64,000 bases of DNA from Patiria miniata (GCF_015706575.1 NW_024037069.1:44833553-44897552); one strand, 5' to 3'; shown: positions 23,120 to 35,326, counted from the first letter of the stretch. Notes: generated from the sequence alone by a model not told the origin. Made by a program: numbers and translations.

Positions 23120-24745
23120 ATGTTCCACCGAACAGCTTGGCGTCTGCTCTTGGCGGTACTCTTTCAAATCTTGTTGGAGATCGCAATCTTTTTGCTGCCT
23201 GTACGAGGAGAGATGTGTAGCGCCATGACCAAGGCTGCAGCCGGTGATGATCTTACCACGCTCCGTCACAAGACATTCGCGGCGTTCAGAAACGAATGTC
23301 GGCTGAACAAAGACCAATTCAATGAAAAAAACCGTAAGTAGTGATATTTCCCCAAATTTATTTTGTCTTTTAAAAGCTTTGCCCTCGACTCCGACCCACA
23401 CAATGAAAGGTAGAATCAAATTGAATAGACGTGCATCTAAATTAAAAATTGTTTCATTGCCTGTTTGTGATTTTTAAATAAGATACAGCGTAATGAAACA
23501 AACAGTAAAACTAACCTTTAAAAATTGCAAAATAGGCACTGCAGAACTTGGATGCATTCCACGTAAAGCAAACGATAGTGGTGATGTTAGGTACAAGGGC
23601 GAACTGTCTTCCTGAGACGTTGTATAAATGTGATTAGGATGGTCGACTCGAACGGAGTCATTTTTAGCTGAAGCTTGTCGTATTCTACATCGAAAATCTC
23701 AAAAGACTTTTATATTTCAATAACGAAATATCACCCCCAATAGTGTAAGTATTTTGAGGAACTGAAAAGATGCTCTCTTCACATTGACGCTTGTAGTATG
23801 CATAGGCCTACCATTCGACGCTATTTTTGCAGCATTTATTTTTCGATAACTAGAATCGGCATGTTGGTAGAGGGCGAGCTGAGGATCTCTTTAACTTCCG
23901 CACGACTGAAATACACTCTTATATCATGTTGTTTCCAGTCAAGATAGGACAGCAAAGTGATTGAATGATTTGATTTTGATTCGGTAAAACAGCTTGCTCT
24001 TTCTCTACCGTGGCTGCAAACCCACACACGTTCAAGTTCATCCTGAAGCCACTCAGCATACCTTTCCGGTTGGACTTCACTGTGAAGACTGATAAAGATG
24101 CCGCACTGGCCCTCGCAGAGAGCACCACACGTGAGTCCATCTTTGCGGAGATGAGTAAGTGATTAGTCTGAAACTACAGTGTCTGGACAAAAATCTCATT
24201 TGTTTTTTACTTTTTTTCTCGGGAAAAGCTTCCCTTTTACCCCCTCCCCCCCCCCAAAAAAAGCCGCATTATGAATACAATTTCTCTGCACCACACCTAA
24301 ATAATTAAGAGAGTATTTTAATGCTAGTTTTAGTGTTGAGATAGCTGAATGTTACTACGGCATCTATCAAAGGTTAATGATACGGTTGAGGGCAATGAAA
24401 CATTATATCTAACAAGAAAGTTTTCATATTTATATTTTTGTACCAGATATCGGCGGAGGTTCGGGGAATGCTCGCACAGTGATGAGATCTTGCTACTATC
24501 TCGAGTGCCCTGATGTGGTTTCTTTACACAAAGAGGAAGGTCTGGTTAACGCCAATGAATACCGCCCCTTCTGGATCGACTACAAAGGGGGCGTGGTCAG
24601 GGTCGGTAAAGGAGGACAGGAGGAGGCTTTCTTGGAGTGGGATGCCGGTGCACATCACCAGCGAGTAGCAACTCAAGTACGTATTGGTATCGCTTCATGG
24701 GCTAGCACCAACGGAGACTGGGTGTTTTACAAATTCTGCGAATGA
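23120..24745 (+). CDS. FAMeT-domain secreted protein, copy C (complete, 3 exons)
   Basis: Exon 1 23120-23333 (214 nt, MFHR start, signal segment ending LLPVRG, then EMCSAM and CRLNKDQFNE), donor GTAAGT. Exon 2 23993-24154 (162 nt), acceptor AAAACAG, donor GTAAGT. Exon 3 24447-24745, acceptor GTACCAG, stop TGA. All junctions are phase 1 and the sum is 675 nt, 224 residues. Residues about 75-224 form one Methyltransf_FA (PF12248-type) domain: FKFILKPL and FRLDFTVK strands, AEMNIGG and N.RTVMRS, EYRPFWIDYKGG, GKGGQEEAFLEWD, and the final GDWVFYKFCE. Predicted secreted, with Cys residues in exons 1, 2 and 3 that could pair. Crustacean members gave the family its methyltransferase name, but I see no canonical SAM-binding motif, so a binding or recognition role is as likely. 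ATG 23120 was chosen because the frame upstream has no other ATG. Confidence 0.85.
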
Positions 24746-25339
24746 AAACTTATAAGGACCGTAGGTAAATTTCTTACTAGAAGACTTTAAATCATTAACG
24801 TAAGTGGAATTAAGTCACTAATCAAAACGCTTCTTGGTATAAGCCATGTCATACCAACGGACAACCGATGGGCAACCCAAACATTTAAGTATCTTATTGC
24901 ATGTTGTGTTTCCCACATTAAACAGTATATTTCACCACTTCTACACCAATCGCATTTCAAGTGATACATTGCAGTGAATAAGAGAACCATTTGCTGAAAG
25001 TTGGCAACTCAGCACCACAACATCAAATTTTGTAACGTGGTCTGCAAAGCCTTGCTAAAGTGTGAACGAATTTTGTTTACTTTTGCCTATACTTCGCTAC
25101 TTCCTATAAGTGTATCTAATCTCCTGATGTCATTATTGTTATGACACTGTATCTTACTTAGGCGATTGGGAAGATGGTTCATGTTACCAATTTGAATGCC
25201 ATAATAATGAAGATTCATTCTTTGTACATCAGTCTACATGTACTTGCATTCGTTTTTCAGCGGCAATTTATTCTGAGCCATTTCTCTATTTTGAATATGT
25301 AAGATTTTCACTTCTTTTTATGAAGTTTATTTCTAACTG

Positions 25340-25345
25340 AATAAA
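25340..25345 (+). promoter_or_regulatory. Polyadenylation signal of copy C
   Basis: AATAAA in the block TTTCTAACTGAATAAAC, about 600 nt after the stop. The same block lies about 460 nt after the stop of copy D, so the 3' UTR is shared and conserved. Confidence 0.6.
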
Positions 25346-25386
25346 CGGTTTTATGGCTCGAACTGGTTTGGGGTACGACCAATATA

Positions 25387-25463
25387 GGGCTGGATAGCTC
25401 AGTTGGTAAAGCGCCTGAACGGCAATTCAGAGGTCGCAGGTTCCAACCTAGTCTGAGTATCAC
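25387..25463 (+). repeat. tRNA-derived SINE head
   Basis: TAGCTCAGTTGGTAAAGCG is a pol III A box in a D-arm context, CTGAA/TTCAG forms an anticodon-like stem, and GGTTCCAACC is a B box. The 3' acceptor strand that would pair with GGGCTGG is missing, so this is tRNA-derived rather than a functional tRNA. A duplicate follows copy D. Confidence 0.65.
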
Positions 25464-26276
25464 CCGTTATCCACGGAGCCAAGTCTCCTGTATTTCAAAC
25501 CCTGCTACAGGCAGTTCATTCAACTTAAAATAAAAAAGAATAAATTTGGTTTAAATCCAAAGGGGGCTCATGAAAAAATCAATCAGTCAGCGACAGTGCA
25601 TTACCTTCACTGATTTTTAAAACCAATGTCTATCCTTTTATTTCACTAAATAGACTTCTACTAAAGGCTTTGACACTGTTCCATGTGCCATTGTTTGAAT
25701 TCAATCCCCGCCATGACTGCAGGCGCTTTTATTCATTTTTAAAGCCCAATATTTAAAAGAAATAACCATCATTTAATAATTTTTAACTTCACGGAATAAG
25801 ATGAAATCAGAGAAAAACATCTTTAGGCTTAATTTCACTTTTTCTGAAATCACATGTGTCACATACTCAACTTTATCAGTGAAATACAGGTAGGCCTATG
25901 ACCCCTGAAGGTTACGATTTTGCATAAGCCTACCCTTTGACCAGGAATATAGCTCATATTTTCACAGATTATATTTAACGAAACCGTGGATGGCAGAAGT
26001 AACGAGCCTACTTGAAAAGAACACTTATAGGATTTCAATTAAAAAGGCATATTTTTGTGGACGTCATTGTAACCATGAAAACTCTGTATTATTATTACGA
26101 CGTAGAAAATTCAAAGATGGCGGCTTGAACGTATTAACCATTGATGCGACAAGCAAATTTATTTTAATCATTGATTGTCGACCATTTTCATTCTGATTTT
26201 CGGAGCAGCGGCTTCACCACAAGCTGCATATTCTGATCTTGTAGTTCAGTCTTATTCTGCTGACTGACTTCGAGGA

Positions 26277-26384
26277 ATAAGTCCTTTAAGTTTCACTCTT
26301 TTCTTAGCATTTGGTTTGGGCGTCATCTTCTCTGTGCTGCCTGTACGAGGAAAGATGTGTAGCGCCATGAACAAGGCTGCCTAG
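26277..26384 (+). pseudogene. Truncated exon 1 remnant downstream of copy C
   Basis: Matches exon 1 of copy D (TTTGGTTTGGGCGTCATCTT, CTGCCTGTACGAGGA, GATGTGTAGCGCCATG) but the start codon is ATA instead of ATG. The sequence breaks off after AAGGCTGCC and runs into TAGCTTAGTGCAATTA. The break is at the same base as in the remnant at 33645. Confidence 0.8.
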
Positions 26385-26432
26385 CTTAGTGCAATTACGT
26401 TTGTTATCAAGTTAAACAAGGTTCTGTAGATA

Positions 26433-27094
26433 AGGCCAAAAAAAAATCGATTGTAATCATGCGCGTCGATCTTTTTTTTTTCTAAAATGTTCCGCGGTAG
26501 CTCCAACAGCGCCCTCTATTTCCGCATCTCCTCAATTTTTTTTTAACAAAGAGCACCAAGGAATGGGAAATTGCACCAAGGCAAATGATAGAAAGCACCA
26601 AGGCAAATTATGGAGGACACCAATGTATATGAGGACACCAAAAAAGCTAAATAGTACCCCACCTTGTCTGTACAATCCAAGCTTGCAGAAAAAAAAAAAA
26701 AGCCGCGTGGCCGCGTCAATTCCGGAACTTTGGTCTGACCAGAGACAGAATATTTTTTTTTTGGCCTAAGGCAAAAAAAAATATTCGGTGACGCGGGGTT
26801 TTTTTTGGGGGGAGGGGCCTTTCTTTTCAAGCTTGGATTGTACAGACAAGGTGGGTACTATTTTGCTTTTGTTGTGTCCTCATTGGGGTCCTCCATAATT
26901 TGCCTTGATGCCCTCCATCATTTGACGTGGTGCAATTTCCCCATTCCTTGGTACAAAATTTTGAGGAGGTGCGGCAATAGAGGGTGCTGCTGTAGCTACC
27001 ACGGACAATTTGAAGAAAAAAAGAAGGTTGACGCGCACGATTAAAATCGACGCGCGAGCTGACCAGAGACCGACAAATATTTTTTTTTTGCCTA
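26433..27094. mobile_element. Large fold-back MITE, about 300-bp arms
   Basis: Left-arm blocks AGGCCAAAAAA, TAGCTCCAACAGCGCCCTCTA, CACCAAGGAATGGGAAATTG and CTTGTCTGTACAATCCAAGC return reverse-complemented on the right, around a central TTTGGCCTAAGGCAAA. The arms have diverged. No coding capacity. Confidence 0.8.
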
Positions 27095-28690
27095 AAATGA
27101 TCTTTTGTGTTGATTAAATTCTAAATGCAAATCAATAACTTTGCATTTCTGTCAAAGTTTTGTGCTAGGTTCAGAACGATGTCTAAAATTTGAGAGTTGA
27201 GCAATTGATTGCGGTCTGCTCATACCAAGAGGCAATAGAGCAACACATTTATTATAAGATCCTAAAACTCGACAATTACACAGAAACATCTCAACTACGT
27301 CTCCAAATTTGACAATTCAGGGAACAAATACAATGCATTGCCAGAAACCGCAAATTTCAAAACTAAGTACAAAAATGAGGATAATGAAACTCTTGGCGAC
27401 AACTGGGTGTAAATTCCGGATATTAGAATGAAACAATTATTGGCGTTCAATAGACCTAAGACCTAATGACGCAATGCCTTTATTTACAAATGCGTTTTCC
27501 TATGGGAGCAGAGTCGGGACACCAGACGAAGTAGGGACCGTCTACCACAAAGGAAAGCGCAAATGAAAGCAAAGCGTGACGCCATTTGGTCTCAGGCCTA
27601 TTGAATGATGCTGATACATGTATTTGTTGTACAGGTACATGAATTTTCTACGTATGCATTTCTGCATGGTTTCATGTCGCTTAGAATAATACTCTATACA
27701 AATTTACAGTTTGTGAAATAAAACCTTTGAAGTTAGTTGATGGTGAAATAGTTAACATTTTGTGAATGGATATATTAAAAGCGGAATAAAAGGAATAAAA
27801 TCAGGTTGTATGCTTGTCACTTGTTCATTCAGCGTCAAAATGTAAATTCATTCAAATTTCAAATTCAAAATCTGTTATTTGTAACAGAGTGTGCCGATTG
27901 TTGTGTTGAAGGGCTCAGAGGTACCCTTCGTTAGACGAGGTTCAAGTGACTTATCACCCAGCAGGAGTCAAATGATGTGCAGTTCTGACTCGTCGATGAA
28001 CGTATGAAGGACTTCCACCAGTTGGTCACTTCTGATTGCTATCGATGAGCTACCAATGGCCCTCTGAATTGAAACGTAATGCGTATGCCTTGCGCTGTGA
28101 GCATATAAATATCCGTCTGAAATCATTCCGATCAAGTCGCTAATCAAGTCGAAACCGAGCATTGAATAATTAACAAAATAAACAGCGCAGCAGTAGTAGA
28201 TATTAGCAGCCGAAGTACATAACACGACTGAAGTTTGTCATTGATGTATTTTTCATCGTGTTTTTGGCCAATGACCGGAACTCGGAATTCCGGATTAATT
28301 GCTCACCAGCTTCGTGTAACCTTGTAACCTCTGTAATTTTAAGACATAGATAATTCATTAATACGGACTTGACCGTAACCATGCAAACGTGAAATAGAGA
28401 AAAGCTAGTTCATTTTAAGCACTGCAGCGACTTCAGGCAGCCAAATAGCAGATGGAATAGTTGAAATTAAAGTAGGAAGCATAGAAGTTGAATTGCGAAA
28501 TATTGCCATGGCCATTTGCAATTTAAGTCGACATAAATTCTTCAACATCTGATTCATATAGATGTAGAATGGTTACCTCGAAATCCAAACGATCAAGCAG
28601 ATTTCGTAAGTCGACTGGTTGATCTCGATGACTGATGCTGTCCTCAAAATTCTTTAGTGAACGATCGTTGGGACCCCCTTTCTGTTGACT
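27095..28690. other. Intergenic tail of unit 1
   Basis: No exon. It contains the segment 28190-28320 (GCAGCCGAAGTACATAACAC onward) that is repeated just upstream of copy D exon 1 (29618-29730), so exon 1 type-II promoter sequence probably once lay here too. Confidence 0.5.
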
Positions 28691-29899
28691 GTTTTTTTAC
28701 AAAACACTAATTAGCCCGTTTCTATTCTCGTTATTGGAACCCATGAACTTCTAGAAATGACGTTTTTGCTCAGAACTGGTCAAATGAAAATTACTTGCTT
28801 GTTCCACCCGTTGTTTTGATACCAAGTGTATTGTCATTTGTACAGGTGTAAGGCAAAAGTTGCGTTAGTGTTTCCTTGGTTATTTCTGGCCAGCGATTAT
28901 GGTCTGAATTCCCTGCCAGAAAGTACAACTCAATCTTACAGAGTGTTTTTCGCCTGATTGAGAGAGCGTAAAATTCCTGTCCAATTTCCAATTTCCACTA
29001 AGATTATTGCTTGCTTTTTGTCTGATAAAGGTCAAATATCGGAATTGACTACTGTTTTCATTGTAATTTCTTGAAGTCTTCGTTAGAATGAAACTGTTTT
29101 GATGCGTAAGAGCGAAGCGAAGCAGCAGGAAATCTGGCAATTACAGACCCGTACAAGATCAATGTTATTTCTACGCGAGTTCACGATTTTCCTGTCAAGT
29201 GTGCAGTGCATCCTTTTCAGAGTGCCCCTAAATAAGATTTTTTTATCTCCTAGAAATAAATCGTGCTGTATAAGATCTCCAGAAAAAAACATCATGCTGT
29301 ATAAGATCTCCTGAAAAAAAACATCATGCTGTATAGTGGTTTATCGTAATTAGTCAAATTCATAGAAATCCCCGATGGTTCATTTGGGGAACTCTTGGAT
29401 CTGTTAAAGAGACATGACTTATAGCTAGAATATGGATTGATGTTTCGGGGGAATTCGAGCTATCTATCCGTCCACTTATAAAGCTTTCAATCTGCCGTAA
29501 CTTTGCGAGAGTCACTCGTTCACCGCATACATTATTTACACCGCCAAGTTTGTTTGTACTGTTGCGTTGCATGCCACGTTTAGACTTTCAAAATGGCGTA
29601 TCCTTAGAACGGTATATTGGCAGCCGAAGTACATAACACGACTGAAGTCTGTTACTGATGTATTTTCATCTGCATTTTGTCAATGACTGGAACTCGGAAT
29701 TCAGAGTTAATTGCTTTACGGAAATCCAATTAGCAAAACAGAAGGTCAATTATTCTTGGCATTGTTCGTTCAAAAACCTCTGAAATATCACGGTTGGTTG
29801 TCGACTATTGTCAGTCTAATGTTCGTAGCAGCATCTTCATAACAAGCTGCAGATTCTAATATGGTAGTTCAGTCTAATTCTGCTGACTGACTTCGAGGA

Positions 29900-32389
29900 A
29901 TGCGTCCTTTAAGATTCGCTGTTTTCTTACCATTTGGTTTGGGCGTCATCTTCTCTGTGCTGCCTGTACGAGGAGAGATGTGTAGCGCCATGATCGAGGC
30001 TGCAGCCGGTGATGATCTTACCACGCTCCGTGACAAGACATTCGCGGCGTTCAGAAATAAATGTCGACTGAACAAAGACCAACTCGATGAGAGCAAATGT
30101 AAGTAATACTACTTCCCAAAACTAATTTGTCTTTAAGGTGAAGAACCTTTGCTAAAGGCTCATCAAAATATATGGTTTTCAAAGTCGAGAACAAAAATTT
30201 GTGTTTCAAAGAAATTTATTTTGTTTCCCTCTCTGTTTTTAAAAGGACACATCGTGTTTTTAAAAAGTATACATCGTAATGCCAAAAAGTGAAAATAGAC
30301 TCAGGCAACATAGTAAAATGAACACTAATTGCAGACTTCAGCAAAAGTCTTCAGCAAACAATACTGGTAAAAGTTAGAAGCAAGGGAAAATTGACTTCCT
30401 GAGTCAAGTTGTTCTGCTGAAATTTGCAAATTTTACATCAAATATCAACGCTATACAACAAAGAAAAATTCGTGCTTGTGTGTAAGTTTGCGTTCACGAG
30501 TTGCTCACGAGTCGCTCGATCGCGACGCGGGCGACAGGCGTCCGCCTCTCGACTGCAAAGCGTCCCTCTCATAGTTGACGAGGCGAAACCTCGTCTTATA
30601 TAACTTCATATTTTACCTCCGAAGGTATTACGGTGGGGTTTTTTTTTGAGGATCGAAAAGCTGCTATCCTCGTAGTGACTCTTGTTGTTGTTGAACTATT
30701 AGCTGCCATTTTGGCAACAGTTTATGATGACTTGGCTTGGCACGTATAAGGGCCATGCTAAAGGCGTCCGTGCCAGTGGGACGCACCACTGTTTCGTTTG
30801 TACTAAAAATGTCATCGTTAGAAGTGCTACGACAGCAAAATGATTGAATGATTTGATTTTGATTTGTACAACAGCTTGCTTTTTCTCCACCATGGCTGCA
30901 AGACAACACACGTTCAAGTTCATCCTGAAGCCTCTCAGCATGCCTTTCCGGTTGAACTTCGCTGTGAAGATCAAGCAAGGTGCTGCAATAGCCCTGGCAG
31001 AGAACACCACACATGGTTCCATCTTTGCCGAGATGAGTAAGTAATTTGTCTGAAACACCAAAGTCTTAACAAATTTTTATTTGTTTCTTAAAATACGGTA
31101 GATGTACATGTATCGCGCTCCCTTCTTTAGCATTTTTTTCACGGTCGAAGATTTGCGGTACTTTCTTTTCATGAATAACCTTCCCCTATTAAAAAATTAA
31201 ATACCAAATTAACACCACCCCACCACTACCACCACAATTCGCATTATGAATACATTTTCTCCGAAGGACACCAAAATATTATTGATAATTTTAAGATTAT
31301 GGTTGACTATCGAGATAGTGGAATATTACTATTGCCTTTATTTAAGGTTGGTTCAGCTGTGGGCATTTTACATTTACTTTATTTCTCGGGATGGACAGTG
31401 AAACCAAGACAAACAAACACTTAAAAGACAGCAACATAAAACAAAAAGAACATTACATCTCCAGACGGATCGTCTTAAAGAGTTAAACCATGAAAATGAT
31501 TATTGTTAAATCATTGGCAATAGAACAAGGAGTATCATAATAAGGGTCATCATGCACAATCTCATTTAACAGGATAGGAATCTCTCTTAGCTTTCACAAA
31601 TGATCAGAAACGCTTTGGGTTAGACTTACAATCGATTTCAAGACTCTTCGTATAAATCATTAACGCATTTCTTGTCATGCGCCAAAGGTTTGCACTGTTT
31701 TTTTTTGTGAGAGACAGCTTGCCTGTGCCTGTATATTCTGTTCTTCTTTCGTATAGTATGATGTCAGGGGTTATCCAAGGTGATCGGCGCTCACTTCTCG
31801 ATATGGCAATGGAGATGGTGTCCTTACCAGGTTTCAGTCACACAAGCAATATTGATGCAGTCTGTTGTAAGCTTTGTCTGAAAGTCAAGCAGTTTTTGCC
31901 CAAACTTCAGGCGTTGAGCAAGACAGCATGAAGAGATTTATTTTGCGCATGATTGCTACCGCCTTGTTGAAAACCGGCAGAAGACCTGGGCCCTGAGTTC
32001 GGTGAATGTCGCCACAACAAACATGAAAGCATGAATGCAACGATACATATTTCAAGAAAGTTGAAAGAATGTTTTTTCTTTTTTTAATACCAGACATCGG
32101 AAGTTTGGAGAATATTCGCGCACTGATGAGATCCTGCTATTTTGTCGAGTGTCCTGACTTGGTTGCTACTCACCATGAGGCAGGTCTGGTTAACGCCACT
32201 GAATACCGCCCCTTCTGGATCGACTACAAAGGGGGCGTGATCAGGGTCGGTAAAGGAGGACAGGAGGAGGCTTTCTTGGAGTGGGACGCCGGTGCATATC
32301 ACCAGCGAGTAGCAACTCAAGTACGTATTGGTATCGCTTCACGGTCTTACGCCAACGGAGACTGGGTGTTTTACAAATTCTGCGAGTGA
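29900..32389 (+). CDS. FAMeT-domain secreted protein, copy D (complete, 3 exons)
   Basis: Exon 1 29900-30098 (199 nt) starts MRPLRFAVF, with a hydrophobic signal ending FSVLPVRG, then EMCSAM, AAAGDDLTTLRDKTFAAF and CRLNKDQLDES. Donor GTAAGT. Exon 2 30875-31036 (162 nt) follows ACAACAG and ends before GTAAGT. Exon 3 32094-32389 follows AATACCAG and ends TGA. Phases are 1 throughout, 657 nt in total, 218 residues. The Methyltransf_FA core reads FKFILKPLSMPFRL, AEMNIG, EYRPFWIDYKGG, GKGGQEEAFLEWDAG and GDWVFYKFCE. The signal peptide differs completely from that of copies A and C while the mature N-terminus is nearly identical, so exon 1 of this copy comes from a second lineage. Exons 2 and 3 are closest to copy C. 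Expected to be secreted; substrate or ligand unknown. Confidence 0.85.
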
Positions 32390-32851
32390 GAATTTATTAG
32401 GACCGTTGGTAAATTTCTTCTTTGAATATTTGAAATTATTGACGTAAGTGGAATTGAGTCGCTAATCAAAACGCACTGTGAACTGGAAAACTAGAATTAA
32501 ATTAGTTCGCACGGTCTATAAACCCTTGTCGAAAATGTGAACGAATTTTGATTTCTTTGCGCGTCCTTCGCACTTGTTGCCAATAATCTATTAAAGGCCT
32601 TCGAAAAGTGACCCCTTCGTCACATATTTATTGTCAAATGTATTTTGATTTTCTGATTACGTGAATTGGGAGAAAATTCGTGTTCACAATCTGACTGTCG
32701 TATGAAGGTTCATTCCTGTCGTACTACTTGCAATTGTGTTTACGTTTGTCCATAGTAGTAGTTTGCAGATCAAAAGCAATTTATTCCGAGCCGTTGCTTC
32801 GTGAACATATATCAGATGTGTAGTTCTTTTTGTTTGGTTTATTTCTAACTG

Positions 32852-32857
32852 AATAAA
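32852..32857 (+). promoter_or_regulatory. Polyadenylation signal of copy D
   Basis: AATAAA in the conserved TTTCTAACTGAATAAAC block, equivalent to 25340. Confidence 0.6.
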
Positions 32858-32925
32858 CTGGACAACGGCTTCTGGCTAGCGCCCCTTGAACAAAGACATT
32901 GATAAATTGGGGAACCGCCAACATA

Positions 32926-33000
32926 GGGCTGAATAGCTCAGTTGGTAGAGCACCGAAACGGCAATCCGGATGTCGCAAGTTCAAAGCCCGCTCCAGTCTT
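32926..33000 (+). repeat. tRNA-derived SINE head (unit 2 duplicate)
   Basis: GAATAGCTCAGTTGGTAGAGC (A box), CGGCAAT loop, and AGTTCAAAGCCC (B box, degraded). It pairs with the copy at 25387 in position and in the sequence that follows (CTAAAGGCTTT..CATTGTTCCATG). Confidence 0.65.
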
Positions 33001-33644
33001 TATCTTTGTTTAACTTTTGTTTAAATGAAAATCCTTTGTTTAAAAAAAAAACAAGGGCTTATAAAAATCAATTAACAACATCGCATAATGCTCTGCTTCT
33101 TTGCAACCAATATCTCTCCTTGTAAGTTAACTAAATAGTCTTCTGCTAAAGGCTTTAGCATTGTTCCATGTTCCATTGTTCGAATTAAATCCGTAGCGGT
33201 GAAAAGAAATAGCTTTCATATATTCATTGGTAAATCCTCCAAAAAATGAATTTGGAGAAAAAAACTTAATGGTTTAATTTCACTCGTTCTTAAGTCAAAT
33301 GTCTCACATACTAAACTTTATTAGTAAATTGTAGGTAGGCCTATATTACTAAGTTTTTACCAGCCTACCCTTTGACCGGATATACAGCTCACATTGTCAC
33401 GGATTATTTTGACAGAAAACGTGAAGTGAGAAAGTAGAGAGCCCACTTGAAAAGAACAATTTGAATTTGAAATAGAAGGTCCATTATTTTGGAAGTATAG
33501 TTTGTGAAAAATATAGAAAAGCTAATTCATTTTAATTACCGATTTTCGGCCCTTTTCACTCTGATTTTCGGAGCAGTGTATTCATAACAAGCTGCAGATT
33601 CTGATCTGGTGGTTCAGTCTTATTCTGCTGACTGACTTCGAGAA

Positions 33645-33765
33645 ATGCGTCCTTTCAGTATTGTTGCTTTGTTCTTACCATTTGGTTTGGGCGTCATCTT
33701 CTCTGTGCTGCCTGTACGAGGATAGATGTGTAGCGCCATGATCAAGGCTGCCTAGCTCAGTGCAA
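33645..33765 (+). pseudogene. Truncated exon 1 remnant downstream of copy D
   Basis: Type-II exon 1 with an intact ATG and signal region (FGLGVIFSVLPVRG) but TAG at 33723-33725 in place of the conserved Glu codon. It then breaks at AAGGCTGCC followed by TAGCTCAGTGCAATTA, exactly as at 26384. Confidence 0.8.
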
Positions 33766-34440
33766 TTAAGTTTGATGTCAAGTTAAACAAGTATATGTCG
33801 ATAAACTGATTTATTATGTTGATTAAAGTTTAAATGCCACTTGCTAGCTTGGTATTCCAGTCAGAAATTTAAACGATATCTAAAATGTAACAGTTTGATC
33901 GCTTGATGGCGGTTGACTGCTTTGTCTGCGGGACACGATATAATTCTAATATTCGACAAGTAGAAAAAATACACTCTAACTTATATCACCAAATTTGACA
34001 GTTTAAGGAGCTAATAAATAGCAGAAACCACAAGGTTCAAAACGCACTACAAAAATGAATTCAATGAAATCCATCCCGACAACCATGTGAAAATTCCGGA
34101 TATTAGAGAATGGAATAATTATTTGCATTCATGTGAATGATGTTAATTCGTGTTTTGGTACTATACGTGTTTATCCTATTTATGTATTTCTGGTTTCATG
34201 TGCCTTTTAATGTACTCTCTATAACTTTACAGTTTATGAAATAAAAGCTCTTTATTTTAGTTGTTGCTGAAACATCTTTTTTTAATGGAGTTATTTTTTG
34301 GTAGTTCCACTACACTTGTAAAATGTTATTTCTGTACGCGATTTAACGATTTTCCTATAAAGTGCGCAGCGCCTCAATACGACTTTTCTCTTGAGAAACA
34401 TTGTGCTGCGTAGTCATAATTATGGTTCATCATTTTCCAA

Positions 34441-35322
34441 ATAACAAGAAATCTCGATAAGTTAATTTGGGATATTTTATAAGAAAAACTATTTAAAAAA
34501 AAACTTTAGGCATTTTGTTCTCTTTTTGCGGACACCGCCTTTAGTTTAGGACGGCAATGCCAATTTCATTTTAATTCTCCACTAGTTTTCCACAAGTTCA
34601 ATATTTAACTGGAGTAATGTGAGGCTGAACTGGGAGGGTGAGTCTTTTGTGTTGTGTGGAACCTCCCTCACTCTTTAAGCCCAGGTCCACCCCCCTACCC
34701 CACCCCACCCCCCCCCCCCCCCCCCACCCCCCGCTTTTCCCAGGCCAACAAAAGTGCCCCTCTCAAGGTTATAAATGTGCCCCATCGAAATGAAAACAAA
34801 ACTGCCCCTCAAATGCACACGTATGAAAACATGTTCCCCCCCCCCCCCATTTTGAAAAGCGTTCCACCCCTCCTGTGTCATAAATGTCTCCACTATACTC
34901 ACTTCGTGAGTAACTTTCACTTGCACGCGTAAGCTAAACGAACGCGCAATATTTGGCACATTTGAATCACACAATTCCAGGGGTGAAGATCGCGCAAGGA
35001 ATGATAGGAAACAACATTGCGCAGCAAGATCGTACGCATGGAAACGAGGTTGAGTCAACCTCAATAGCGATGGTGAAAAACTTTTGCAACAAATGCGAGG
35101 GCGCCCTTTGATGAACACTACAATTGACCGTTTTTCAGCGTATGAGGGCGCTGTAACAACCGCGATTCAGGGGTACAGTATACAAATATTGAGTGGCTCA
35201 GAGTGGAATGGGAGGGATATTGTCGCAAGGTAAAATCTGGATTTTTCTATTTAAAGAGGCGAAGCGGGTTGTTCACATCATGTTGGGGTGGGGGAGAGTA
35301 ATTGAAGCACTGTGCACGACCA
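34441..35322. other. No gene; poly-C tracts
   Basis: Two C-rich tracts (about 34685-34735 and 34838-34850) embedded in sequence typical of the G/C-homopolymer elements, but no clear TIR or target duplication. No exon recognised. Confidence 0.45.
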
Positions 35323-35326
35323 TTAA

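Larger units (their letters stand above)
21115..27790. repeat. Duplicated unit 1 containing FAMeT copy C
   Basis: The left flank (about 21115-21310: CCCGTTTCTATTCTCGTTAT, TTTTGCTCAGAACTGG, TTGTTTTGATACCAAGTGTA) matches 28690-28885. The exon region, 3' UTR, tRNA-like repeat, truncated exon 1 and the tail (AAATTCCGGATATTAGA at about 27412, GTGAAATAAAA..CTTT near 27713) recur in the same order in unit 2, ending near 34270. Many insertions make the two units unequal in length. Confidence 0.7.
28690..34440. repeat. Duplicated unit 2 containing FAMeT copy D
   Basis: Parallel to unit 1 at 21115-27790, in the same order: left flank, gene, 3' UTR with AATAAA, tRNA-like repeat, truncated exon 1, tail. 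The end (34320-34440) also resembles 29155-29330 near the start of this unit, hinting that a third unit once followed. Confidence 0.7.

Noticed and set aside
25387..25463. Functional tRNA gene
   Set aside because: A and B boxes are present, but the 3' acceptor strand does not pair and the T stem is broken, so it is a SINE head.
34654..35118. Gly-rich or Pro-rich proteins on either strand
   Set aside because: Caused by poly-C/poly-G tracts; codon content is pure homopolymer.
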